A stretch of 43,257 nucleotides of DNA from Mageeibacillus sp. UBA5770 (lineage in GTDB: Bacteria; Bacillota_A; Clostridia; Saccharofermentanales; Saccharofermentanaceae). Positions 23,338 to 30,787 of the stretch are shown one piece after another. A program made the position numbers and the translations under genes. Positions within the stretch are counted from its first letter, which is position 1. Each line of letters opens with the position of its first letter. The notes beneath the pieces are model-generated. The model worked only from the letters and a program-made list of their open reading frames with translations, did not search any database and had not been told where the DNA came from. Location of the stretch: contig DIEQ01000077.1 in the NCBI GenBank assembly GCA_002418705.1, positions 11,599 to 54,855 on the forward strand, in the 5' to 3' direction.

Positions 23338-25023
23338 ATGAAAGAGACTAAGGCGTTTCCAAAAAGAAATTGGGTTATTAAAGCGGGTATCGGCTTTCTC
23401 ATAGTCATGGGATTGCTGACCTTCTTCTCCAACACCATTTTGAATTACTCGCTTCCCCAGGTGACGACCGTGTATTCATCGTCCGGAGCCATGTCAAGTT
23501 CCATCCAGGGAACCGGAACCATTCAGGCGGTAACCCAGGTTAAGCTGACGGCAGAAAGCAACCGTACGATTGATAAGGTTAATTTCTATTTGAATGAGGA
23601 AGTTTCTGAGGGGGCTGTCATTGCAACCTACGTTCCGTCAACGGAATCGGAGAATGAAGAATTGAAGGCTGCCCAGGAAGAGCTCGATAATCTGCTTGAC
23701 CAAAAGAGGGCAGATGATCTTCAGAAGCCTGTATATGACTATACACAGGAGAACCGTGCGATTTCAGATGCACAGGCGGCGCTGAACCAGGCAAATGCCA
23801 CAGCTGCTGCCGCACAGGGAAAAGCGTCTGCGGTAGCTGCGGCGCAGGCAGATATAAATGCGGCACAAAACACAATTACCTCCATTAATGATGAAATCGC
23901 AAGTCTTGAGACACAAAGGACAAGCAAAGCACAGACAGTCGGAGACGCTGAATTTGCACTTGAGTCTTCAAAGCAGGTTCTGGCAGATGCCATTGCCGCG
24001 CTCGAAGCAGTACCTGAAGGAGAAGACAGCACAGCTGAACAGGCTGCGGTGGATGCGGCGCAGGCAGCTGTCAATCAGAATCAGGCCGTATATAACCAGG
24101 CGAGTGCAGAACTGGCGGCTATCGAGCAAAGCATTTCAGGCAAGAACGCAGCCCTCACATCCGCCGAGGCTTCTTTGAGCGCGGCAAATGAAAGGCTCGC
24201 CGCTGCCCAGGCCCTTCCGGATCCGACTGATGCTGCAGCTGCCGTTGTAATGGCACAGCGCTCCCTGGATGATGCGAATAAATCCCTCACTGACCGTAAG
24301 AAAGCGGACGGGATTCAGCAGATTCTTGATGCGATGGCACAGGAAGATAAAGATAAAGCCCTGGCTGCCGCCCAGAAAAAAGTTGACGATTTAACAGCTC
24401 TGGCAGGGGTGGCGCAAGTAGTTGCGACAAAAGCCGGAAGAATTTCCGTCCTGAATATTTCTGATGGTGTTGAGACTGCCAAGGGTGATGTAATGGTTAT
24501 CATTGACGTGGTTTCAGACGGGTTCAAGGTGCCGATTACATTTACAAAGGAACAGGCTGCCCAGATTCAAGTGGGAATGGGTGCAAAAATTGCTGATTAC
24601 TGGGGCAGTACGGATCAGGATGCCATTGTCGTCTCAATTAAGCCGGACAGTACCGACCCGAGAAACAATAAGACTGTGACATTTATTTTGAATGATCCTG
24701 AAAACATGTACTGGTTCTCTACGGGATCGAGCATATCTCTTTCCATGAATAACCGGACCGTGAACCAGAGCTGCATCATTCCGTTAAGTGCTATTCATGA
24801 AGAGAACGGTGAGACTTTTGTATATACAATTAAGACAAAGAGCAGCCCGCTTGGTGACCGGTACATTGCAATAAAGGTGCCCGTAACCATTCTGGCAAAA
24901 GATGATACAAGCGCAGCGATTGATCCTTCCGCACTCGGGGAATACGGCTCAATGGTCATCACACAGTCAAACGACAAATCATTTGAATCCGGCGACCAGG
25001 TCCGCCTGGCTGAAGGAATGTAG
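23338..25023 (+). CDS. HlyD/MacA-type membrane fusion (adaptor) protein
   Basis: A 561-residue adaptor: one N-terminal transmembrane helix (about 13-34), a beta strand pair and lipoyl-like half (TGTIQAVTQVKLTAES ... GAVIATYVPS), a very long Ala/Gln-rich coiled-coil hairpin (about 100-350), the second lipoyl half (ATKAGRISVLNISDGVETAKGDVMVIID) and a beta-barrel/membrane-proximal part. This is the architecture of adaptors used by MacB-type and HlyB-type exporters. The start is an ATG after AGGAGGG. It sits between importer-type permeases and a MacB-core protein, suggesting that it partners with the latter and with a MacB-like ATPase elsewhere. Confidence 0.88.
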   Translation: MKETKAFPKRNWVIKAGIGFLIVMGLLTFFSNTILNYSLPQVTTVYSSSGAMSSSIQGTGTIQAVTQVKLTAESNRTIDKVNFYLNEEVSEGAVIATYVPSTESENEELKAAQEELDNLLDQKRADDLQKPVYDYTQENRAISDAQAALNQANATAAAAQGKASAVAAAQADINAAQNTITSINDEIASLETQRTSKAQTVGDAEFALESSKQVLADAIAALEAVPEGEDSTAEQAAVDAAQAAVNQNQAVYNQASAELAAIEQSISGKNAALTSAEASLSAANERLAAAQALPDPTDAAAAVVMAQRSLDDANKSLTDRKKADGIQQILDAMAQEDKDKALAAAQKKVDDLTALAGVAQVVATKAGRISVLNISDGVETAKGDVMVIIDVVSDGFKVPITFTKEQAAQIQVGMGAKIADYWGSTDQDAIVVSIKPDSTDPRNNKTVTFILNDPENMYWFSTGSSISLSMNNRTVNQSCIIPLSAIHEENGETFVYTIKTKSSPLGDRYIAIKVPVTILAKDDTSAAIDPSALGEYGSMVITQSNDKSFESGDQVRLAEGM

Positions 25024-25034
25024 GAGGCTGTAAA

Positions 25035-26228
25035 GTGGAGATCAGCAAGGCCAGGATAAGGGCATTTTTCCGTTCAGGCTGGGAAAGACAGGGCAGAAGG
25101 ACCCGCAGGATTCTTAAACGTCTGCCTGTTGTTTTTCTGATCCTTGGCGTGGGCCTTTGTATCTTTTCTGTAATCCGTATCGTACAGGTCACACAGTCAC
25201 AGAAATCACAGATTGCCGCGGAGTTATGGGCAGGGGACTCAGGAAACACATATAGGCAGATCAGCTGTTTTGCAGTCGGTCAGACACAGGCTGACGGCGG
25301 GCCCGACAAGGTTTTATCTTCTGACAGAAGTCTTGGTATTCAGGATATCCTTACGATCCGGAAAAGCCTGGATACAATCGTCAAAGAGTCTTCCGGGATG
25401 GATACCGGAAAAGGTAATGATTCGAATACACCTGAAGTTGAGATAACAAATAAGCTTTGGATCGATGCCTACTCAGCTGATGCGAAATGTACGGTCGAAC
25501 GCAAAGCCACAGAGCTTCAGGCGGAAGCATTTTCCGAAGTTATGCTTACCGGTGTTTCCGGTGATTATTATCTCTTTCATCCACTGCAGATGGTTGACGG
25601 TGCATTCCTTTCGGACGACACGCTCGACAGCAAGAAAATAGTGCTGGATAAGGAACTGGCCTTCAAGCTCTTCCGCACATACAATGTCGTGGGATCAAAA
25701 GTATCGATAAACGGGCGGTCATATACGATTGTCGGAGTTGTCCGGCACGCTGATAACAAGATTGACCGCAAAGCATATGGAGATTACCTTCGTGCCTACG
25801 TATTTTTTGATGAACTCGCGTATTTGTCTGCCCCCGACCCGGAAAAAGAAGTGTCAGCTGAGCCCGACAGCTCGAATCTGGCTATCATGTGCTATGAGGT
25901 TGTGCTTCCCAATAAGCTCAGGAACATTGCTTTGCAGAATCTGATAACGTCAATGGAAGCTGCCGGAAAAACAGAAAAGAATTTCCTGTTTGTTGATAAT
26001 ACAAACCGGTTTTCATTGCTCAGACTATACGATACTGTGTTTCCAATCGGAGAAAATACAGATCACAGGATGTTGTTTAAGCTTCCGTTCTGGGAAGTAT
26101 CAGCTCAGACAGCTGAATCCATCCTGGTGTTCTGGTGGATTCTTGAATGCACGGGCATTATCCTGATTCTCACATCGATTCCCGGGATATATTTATCCCG
26201 CAAAAAGGAAAGGTACACAAGAATATGA
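25035..26228 (+). CDS. MacB-periplasmic-core-like membrane protein lacking the FtsX permease module
   Basis: A 397-residue protein. A basic N-terminus and one helix (about 32-52) lead to a large extracytoplasmic domain (60-355) with MacB-core features: LTGVSGDYYLFHPLQMVDGAFL, the KKIVLDKELAFKLF helix and VGSKVSINGRSYTIVGVV. A single C-terminal helix (about 362-385) and a short basic tail follow. A normal MacB/FtsX permease has four helices, so two are missing. The start is GTG after TAGGAGG. The stop overlaps the cobO start (ATGA). It is co-transcribed with the adaptor; the ABC ATPase under the same operator at the window's left edge is a plausible energy source. Confidence 0.78.
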   Translation: MEISKARIRAFFRSGWERQGRRTRRILKRLPVVFLILGVGLCIFSVIRIVQVTQSQKSQIAAELWAGDSGNTYRQISCFAVGQTQADGGPDKVLSSDRSLGIQDILTIRKSLDTIVKESSGMDTGKGNDSNTPEVEITNKLWIDAYSADAKCTVERKATELQAEAFSEVMLTGVSGDYYLFHPLQMVDGAFLSDDTLDSKKIVLDKELAFKLFRTYNVVGSKVSINGRSYTIVGVVRHADNKIDRKAYGDYLRAYVFFDELAYLSAPDPEKEVSAEPDSSNLAIMCYEVVLPNKLRNIALQNLITSMEAAGKTEKNFLFVDNTNRFSLLRLYDTVFPIGENTDHRMLFKLPFWEVSAQTAESILVFWWILECTGIILILTSIPGIYLSRKKERYTRI

Positions 26229-26770
26229 TTTTTCAAGGGAAAGTACATGTGTATTATGGTGACGGCAAAGGCAAGACTACGGCTGCCGTGGGACTAGCCG
26301 TCCGTGCGTTCGGCGCCGGATTCGACGTGCTGGCCGCACAGTTTTTAAAGGATGGAAGATCGCCGGAGATGAATGTTCTTCGCGATCAGCTTAAGATTCC
26401 GGTATATGCCGAGAAAATGACTCCCAAAATGTCTTATGCGATGACTGAAGATGAAAAAGAGCAGTCGCGTGCCAGCCATGAGAAAGTCTGGCAGGCGGCG
26501 ATGGACTGGGCAGCTTCAAGCGGACTTCAGCTGTATGCTGGGCGCCTTCTGGTTCTCGACGAGGTCCTTGGTGCCATTGAATCCGGACTTTTTCCGGAGG
26601 GAAAACTGATTGACTTTCTGGACCATCGTCCTGCGGACCTGGAGGTAGTAATTACCGGACGCAATCCTTCTGCTCAGATCCTGGAAAGGGCTGACTACCG
26701 TTCACGGATCAGCTGTGACGGACATCCTTTCAACAATGGCACCGGAGCTCGAAAAGGAATTGAATTCTGA
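26225..26770 (+). CDS. cobO: Cob(I)yrinic acid a,c-diamide adenosyltransferase
   Basis: A 181-residue CobA/CobO/BtuR-type enzyme that adds the 5'-deoxyadenosyl group from ATP to the cobalt of corrinoids. The P-loop GDGKGKTT (12-19) is near the start, LLVLDEVLGAIESGLF is the Walker B-like segment, and the C-terminus DGHPFNNGTGARKGIEF matches the family's conserved end. Its ATG overlaps the stop of the MacB-core gene by four bases, an arrangement for coupled translation that joins it to the transporter operon. The next gene is cbiC. It may act both in synthesis and in salvage. Confidence 0.93.
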   Translation: MIFQGKVHVYYGDGKGKTTAAVGLAVRAFGAGFDVLAAQFLKDGRSPEMNVLRDQLKIPVYAEKMTPKMSYAMTEDEKEQSRASHEKVWQAAMDWAASSGLQLYAGRLLVLDEVLGAIESGLFPEGKLIDFLDHRPADLEVVITGRNPSAQILERADYRSRISCDGHPFNNGTGARKGIEF

Positions 26771-26782
26771 CGGAGGAATATA

Positions 26783-27520
26783 ATGATGCCGGAAAAGAAA
26801 ACAACAAAGAAGGCCCCTGCCGCCGAAGACAGTGAATTTATTCGCGTTCGCCCGGAAGAGACTGAGAAGGAGAGCTTTGCAATCATAGCCCGCGAACTTC
26901 ATCTGCAGAAGATCCGGATTCCCTACGAGCACGCGCCGGTTATCCTGCGCTGCATCCATACGTCCGCTGATTTTGAATATGCTCAGAATCTGCGATTTTC
27001 TAAAAATGCCGTTGCACTGGCACATGAAGCCATCCTTGCCGGTCCGAAAATCGTAACGGATACGCGTCTGGGATTATCCGGTATTAATAAAGCAGCGCTT
27101 AAGGCTTGCGGGGGTGAGATTTACTGCTGCATGGATGACCCGGAGGTGGCTGCCGAGGCAAGGCTTCGCGGTGTGACCCGGGCGGCAGTCTGTATGGAAC
27201 ATGCCTGTGAAGAAGAACTTCTTGGGCAGGACCAGGAATCCCCGCGGCCTTATATCTATGCGGTAGGCAATGCACCGACTGCTCTGCTGACGCTTGACGC
27301 CCTGCTGAATGAGAAGGACAGCTTCCGTCCGGCACTTATCATTGCGGCGCCTGTCGGCTTTGTTAATGTCGTATATGCCAAGCAAACCATTCAGGACACA
27401 CTGGACCGCCTGAGGATACCGTATATTCTGGCAGCCGGCCGAAAGGGCGGCAGCAACATATCCTCGGCGATTGTAAACGCCCTTCTGTATCAGGTGAAGA
27501 ACCGGGTTCCGGTCAAATAA
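26783..27520 (+). CDS. cbiC: Precorrin-8X / cobalt-precorrin-8 methylmutase
   Basis: A 245-residue enzyme that moves the C11 methyl to C12 to form (hydrogeno)cobyrinate. The active-site His59 is in RCIHTSADFEY; KIVTDTRLGLSGIN, the AVGNAPTALL motif and the ending APVGFVNVVYAKQ are family hallmarks. The N-terminal 25 residues are extended and charged compared with typical homologues. The start has GGAGG; two adjacent ATGs are possible. It follows cobO by 12 nt and ends the operon at a strong terminator. cbiG, an earlier enzyme of the pathway, is 12 kb upstream. Confidence 0.92.
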   Translation: MMPEKKTTKKAPAAEDSEFIRVRPEETEKESFAIIARELHLQKIRIPYEHAPVILRCIHTSADFEYAQNLRFSKNAVALAHEAILAGPKIVTDTRLGLSGINKAALKACGGEIYCCMDDPEVAAEARLRGVTRAAVCMEHACEEELLGQDQESPRPYIYAVGNAPTALLTLDALLNEKDSFRPALIIAAPVGFVNVVYAKQTIQDTLDRLRIPYILAAGRKGGSNISSAIVNALLYQVKNRVPVK

Positions 27521-27554
27521 CCGCCGTAAAGAAGGCATTTCCTTACCTGACAAA

Positions 27555-27596
27555 AAGAAGCGAGGCAACCCCAAAAGGGCCTCGCTTCTTCTTTAA
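27555..27596. terminator. Bidirectional terminator between cbiC and the TnpB-like gene
   Basis: A 12-bp stem AAGAAGCGAGGC / GCCTCGCTTCTT with a 12-nt loop. T-rich ends are present both on the plus strand (CTTCTTT) and on the minus strand (CTTTTTG). It ends cbiC and any transcript coming from the TnpB-like gene. Confidence 0.9.
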
Positions 27597-27718
27597 GATA
27601 ACTGCACTTTCATCTGCGTCCTGCGCAGATGCCCGCTCGGCGGGATTACGGCCGGCACATCCATTACGGAGTGTGACCAGCTGACCGGTGGACAGTCAGG
27701 CACCGGAGAATAAAAGCC
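27597..27718 (-). ncRNA. Candidate structured RNA at the 3' end of the TnpB-like gene
   Basis: The 122 nt between the gene's stop and the terminator are dense in hairpins: CCGGTG/CACCGG (27685-27706), CCCGC/GCGGG with a 3-nt loop (27632-27644) and CATCTGCG/CGCAGATG (27611-27631), plus the palindrome AGCCCTAGGGCT at the stop codon. TnpB guide RNAs arise from exactly this position, the 3' end and downstream of the gene. On the minus strand about 20 nt separate the last hairpin from the terminator, where a guide would lie. This is inference from position and structure only. Confidence 0.35.
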
Positions 27719-29371
27719 CTAGGGCTCTGATTCCGATAGGTATTGTGACACGGCTGTGCCCATTTTGCAAGGAAGTCCAACAAGCTCGATACCGTCAGCA
27801 AGAACCGGGGCAGCCCTGAGCTTTCTTAGGAGTCCGTATTTCTGACGGCCAAGTTCCGCACTGTAGGGGAATGGTTTTTCGCGCGGGGCAATCGTTATCA
27901 GATATTCTTCGAGTTGTGCGCAGAAATCTTCTTCTATATGGGAAGATGCGCGGATCCTGTATTTTATGCCCAGGATGGAATTTTCAATGGATACATCGCG
28001 GCCTTCGGAAAGGCAGCTGAATATGACCCGCTGTTTCTGATAATTTTCGAAACGGCGTATCAGATTACGGCTTCCGACAACATTGGAGTCGACGGAATAG
28101 CCGCACTTTGTGCAGATCATCAGGCCGGGAAGGAAACGGTTGCTGCTGCTGCAGTGCCCGCAGGAAGGACAGGTCTGATACAGCCTCAGCGGGCTGATGG
28201 CAAGAGGCTTCGGGAGGCCGGCTTCGGCGGCTTTATAGGGCAGAAGTGCACACAGCTGTTTATACTCAGGAATGGTCAGGGAGGCGATTTTGCCGGAGGT
28301 GGTAATGGATGCAGCTTTATGCTTTCCGGCCGGCATAGGGGCGCGCAGGAGGTCTGTACGGCGCGCTAATCCTTCGTACAGGATCTGGCTGCTGTTATCC
28401 CTGGCGATCCGGATGATTTGGTTGGCCCATATATGAAGACGTGCGTTATTGTTACACGCATCTGACGGTTCTGTAAGGCGGTATGATTCCGGTACCCGGC
28501 TGCCGGACCCGGTATCTTGTCCGGTGCTAAGTCCCTCGAGGGACAGGTGCAGAGGACAGTCGTAACCCCGGGCAAGCCCGATATATGATTCGGGATGACG
28601 CTCATTCCCGGTCTCCTTCACAATACAGAAGGCAAGATAGAATTTATCCCCCCGGCAATATAGTCTTGCTGTTCGAAACCGCGACGGATTCTTTGCCGCT
28701 TCGTCAAGAATTGCAGTCTGTTTTTTCCCGCAGGCCAGAGGGAAAATCAGATATCTTTCACGCTGTTTCCGGGTCTCAAGATAAGTCGGGTTCTCTGTGG
28801 CATATTTAAGTGCAAGCCGCCTGGATTCGGTATAGGTGCGCCGGTATTCACTGATCGCTGGAAAGAGGTAGGTCTTCGCAAAGTATCTGCCGCTCAGTTC
28901 GTCCTTCAGGAGGCAGAAATCACGGCCGGTGTCGTATCGCCCGAAAAGAAGCGTGCGCGGGGCATGAAATTTTGAAAGTGCTGTCACCGTTTTTGCTTTG
29001 GCGGGCCTCTGAGAAGAGAGCAGCTCTTCAATATCTTTATCATCGGTATAGACGATCGGATAAGATGTCTTCCGGGTTGAAGAAAGGGAAAGATAGCTGC
29101 TGATAAGCATGGCAAAATCAAGTTTCAGGGAATCCTTGAATGGCTGCATTTCGAATTGGTTCAGATGATTGAGTGCAGCTCTGTCAGGCAGCTTCATAAG
29201 TGCGAACTGGGATGGATGGGTGCCCGATGCAAGAAGCTGATCAACCGCCGGGTGATACGTATCCAGAAGATACTGCAGTGCCATCGCATACCGGTTCATC
29301 GTGAGAAGCAGAAGGTTTTTCTTTGTCCGGCTCGGGGCGAAAAGCTGCACAGTTACCGTTTTTGAAATCAT
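27719..29371 (-). CDS. TnpB/Cas12-family protein lacking the RuvC-I aspartate (probably nuclease-dead)
   Basis: A 550-residue protein, longer than the usual 370-430 for TnpB. The C-terminal core is clearly TnpB: LLPYKAAEAGLP, a zinc ribbon (Cys401, Cys404, Cys420, Cys423) and the RuvC-III stretch VDSNVVGSRNLI with Asp428. RuvC-II is YEGLARRT (Glu333). The RuvC-I motif, normally GIDLG, reads IGLARG: the catalytic Asp is Ala267. Losing it should abolish DNA cleavage, as in TldR-type repressors derived from TnpB. About 110 extra residues follow the zinc ribbon. No tnpA or transposon ends are visible. The start is the ATG with AAGGAGG; an ATG 19 codons upstream has no ribosome site. It lies downstream of the SpoIIE-type gene on the same strand. 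Confidence 0.85.
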   Translation of the reverse strand: MISKTVTVQLFAPSRTKKNLLLLTMNRYAMALQYLLDTYHPAVDQLLASGTHPSQFALMKLPDRAALNHLNQFEMQPFKDSLKLDFAMLISSYLSLSSTRKTSYPIVYTDDKDIEELLSSQRPAKAKTVTALSKFHAPRTLLFGRYDTGRDFCLLKDELSGRYFAKTYLFPAISEYRRTYTESRRLALKYATENPTYLETRKQRERYLIFPLACGKKQTAILDEAAKNPSRFRTARLYCRGDKFYLAFCIVKETGNERHPESYIGLARGYDCPLHLSLEGLSTGQDTGSGSRVPESYRLTEPSDACNNNARLHIWANQIIRIARDNSSQILYEGLARRTDLLRAPMPAGKHKAASITTSGKIASLTIPEYKQLCALLPYKAAEAGLPKPLAISPLRLYQTCPSCGHCSSSNRFLPGLMICTKCGYSVDSNVVGSRNLIRRFENYQKQRVIFSCLSEGRDVSIENSILGIKYRIRASSHIEEDFCAQLEEYLITIAPREKPFPYSAELGRQKYGLLRKLRAAPVLADGIELVGLPCKMGTAVSQYLSESEP

Positions 29372-29454
29372 TTTTTCCGCCTCCTTACGTTGATAATGCT
29401 TTGCCTGAACCGGCGTGAATACTTTCATTTGTTAAGCAAGTTACGATATCTCTA

Positions 29455-29483
29455 TTGACAGTCAAAAATATTTTAGATAAAAT
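29455..29483 (+). promoter_or_regulatory. Near-consensus promoter pointing antisense into the SpoIIE-type gene
   Basis: TTGACA (29455-29460), 17 nt, TAAAAT (29478-29483) on the plus strand. No plus-strand gene follows; the next annotated gene lies on the opposite strand. The -35 is part of the palindrome TTGACAGTCAA, so a TTGACT faces the other way, towards the TnpB-like gene, though without a clear -10. Confidence 0.45.
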
Positions 29484-29519
29484 TGGGTTGCGCTCGGATT
29501 TTGGTTTGATTAATACATC

Positions 29520-30725
29520 TTAGTAATAATCAATGACTACTGATTTGCCCATCGATTCAAGCAAGTCCTTCAGCTCAGTGACCCGACGCAGTTTCAGGTT
29601 GAGTTCAAGCGGCAGTGCTGGATTCCGGTACGCCGGATTGGATGCCTTCCCTATAAAGAAGTGAATCTGCGTACAATCATCCATAAGCAATTTTGCCAAG
29701 GCGGTAGCCCCATCTTGCCGCTTTTCGTCGAAGCCTGTAGCTCCCCCTACAGGCTTCTCCGCGTTTTCAAACGGTGCAACCGTGTGGGTAGAAAGACACC
29801 ACTTAATATATTCGACCGTGGTTCCAAGGGTTATAATACCCTCGGTGACAAGGTCAATGCCTTTCATGTGCGAAATCGGCGGAATATTCGGATCCGCATA
29901 ATCAAGTGCCATTTCTATTTTTCTTTTTGAAATGCGGCTGACAATCTGTGAGGTGGTTCCTCCGCAGATTATTTTTTTGCCTTTTTCCCTGAGGAAGGAA
30001 CGAACCATTTCCTCGTCTCGTGATGCATCTTCCGGCGGGCCGATCATGACGGAAGCTAAAACCGGCTTTTTCACGGCGATTGTCAGGACGGTCGTATCAT
30101 CGCCCGGTGTTCCCTGATACAGGCAGTCACAGGCACTGACAAGGAGCGTCGATATTTTGACGGCTGTCATATCAGAAGTTACCGAACGGTCAAGATATTC
30201 GGATATATTCTTGTGCTGCCAGCCTAAGTTCAGCAGCTTGCCGACGCCCGCATGCAGTGCGCCGTCGGAGAAGATCACGATTCGGTCGCCCGGCTGGACT
30301 GTGAAGGTTACTTCACTGATGTTCTTGTCTGCGATCTTCTTTTGCGTGCGCGGTAATTCGGCAACCCGTCCTTTTCTGAGGAAAACGGCAGCCGGGTTAT
30401 CGAATTCAGCCAGATAAGCCTGACCGTCATTGAAGATCTGAAGGATACTGAAGGTGGAATAGGCGATGCCCCGGACACTGCAGACCGGAAGTGTGCTTGC
30501 TACGGTCTCTATCACTTCCTCAAGCGCTGCTCCGGAAGACATCATGGAAGATATGATACGGGACGTCATGGTCGCGAGTATATTTGCCTTGACGCCGCTG
30601 CCTAATCCGTCCGCCAAAACAGCCAGGACAAACTCCGGTGTGCGGATTATGTCGACATGGTCTCCGCAGAGCTCCTCTTCGTGCTTATTCAGGCTTTCAA
30701 ATGCAGTTTCAACATAGATGGACAT
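29520..30725 (-). CDS. SpoIIE-type (PP2C) serine phosphatase of the hydrogenase operon
   Basis: A 401-residue protein. Residues 1-225 form a SpoIIE/PP2C domain: LAVLADGLGSG carries the metal-binding Asp-Gly, IVIFSDGALHAG the second, and PGDDTTVLTIAV the closing Asp. The C-terminal 170 residues are unassigned and contain CGGTTSQIVSRI. No membrane segment. It is last in the hydC-hydB-hydA operon after the sensory-type hydrogenase; phosphatases of this kind often accompany such hydrogenases in Clostridia, perhaps converting a redox or H2 signal into control of a regulator. The start is the ATG following GAGGAT; another ATG five codons earlier overlaps that site. Confidence 0.85.
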   Translation of the reverse strand: MSIYVETAFESLNKHEEELCGDHVDIIRTPEFVLAVLADGLGSGVKANILATMTSRIISSMMSSGAALEEVIETVASTLPVCSVRGIAYSTFSILQIFNDGQAYLAEFDNPAAVFLRKGRVAELPRTQKKIADKNISEVTFTVQPGDRIVIFSDGALHAGVGKLLNLGWQHKNISEYLDRSVTSDMTAVKISTLLVSACDCLYQGTPGDDTTVLTIAVKKPVLASVMIGPPEDASRDEEMVRSFLREKGKKIICGGTTSQIVSRISKRKIEMALDYADPNIPPISHMKGIDLVTEGIITLGTTVEYIKWCLSTHTVAPFENAEKPVGGATGFDEKRQDGATALAKLLMDDCTQIHFFIGKASNPAYRNPALPLELNLKLRRVTELKDLLESMGKSVVIDYY

Positions 30726-30787
30726 GATGCTTATCCTCATCGGCTTTCCGCCGGAAATTCCCTTGCTTAAGGGCTGGCCAGCTTTGC

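Noticed and set aside
27914..28369. 151-codon plus-strand frame within the TnpB-like gene
   Set aside because: Antisense shadow; the minus-strand frame carries the zinc ribbon and RuvC motifs.
27521..29520. A complete IS200/IS605 element around the TnpB-like gene
   Set aside because: No tnpA and no recognisable palindromic transposon ends flank the gene; the hairpins lie only on the 3' side.
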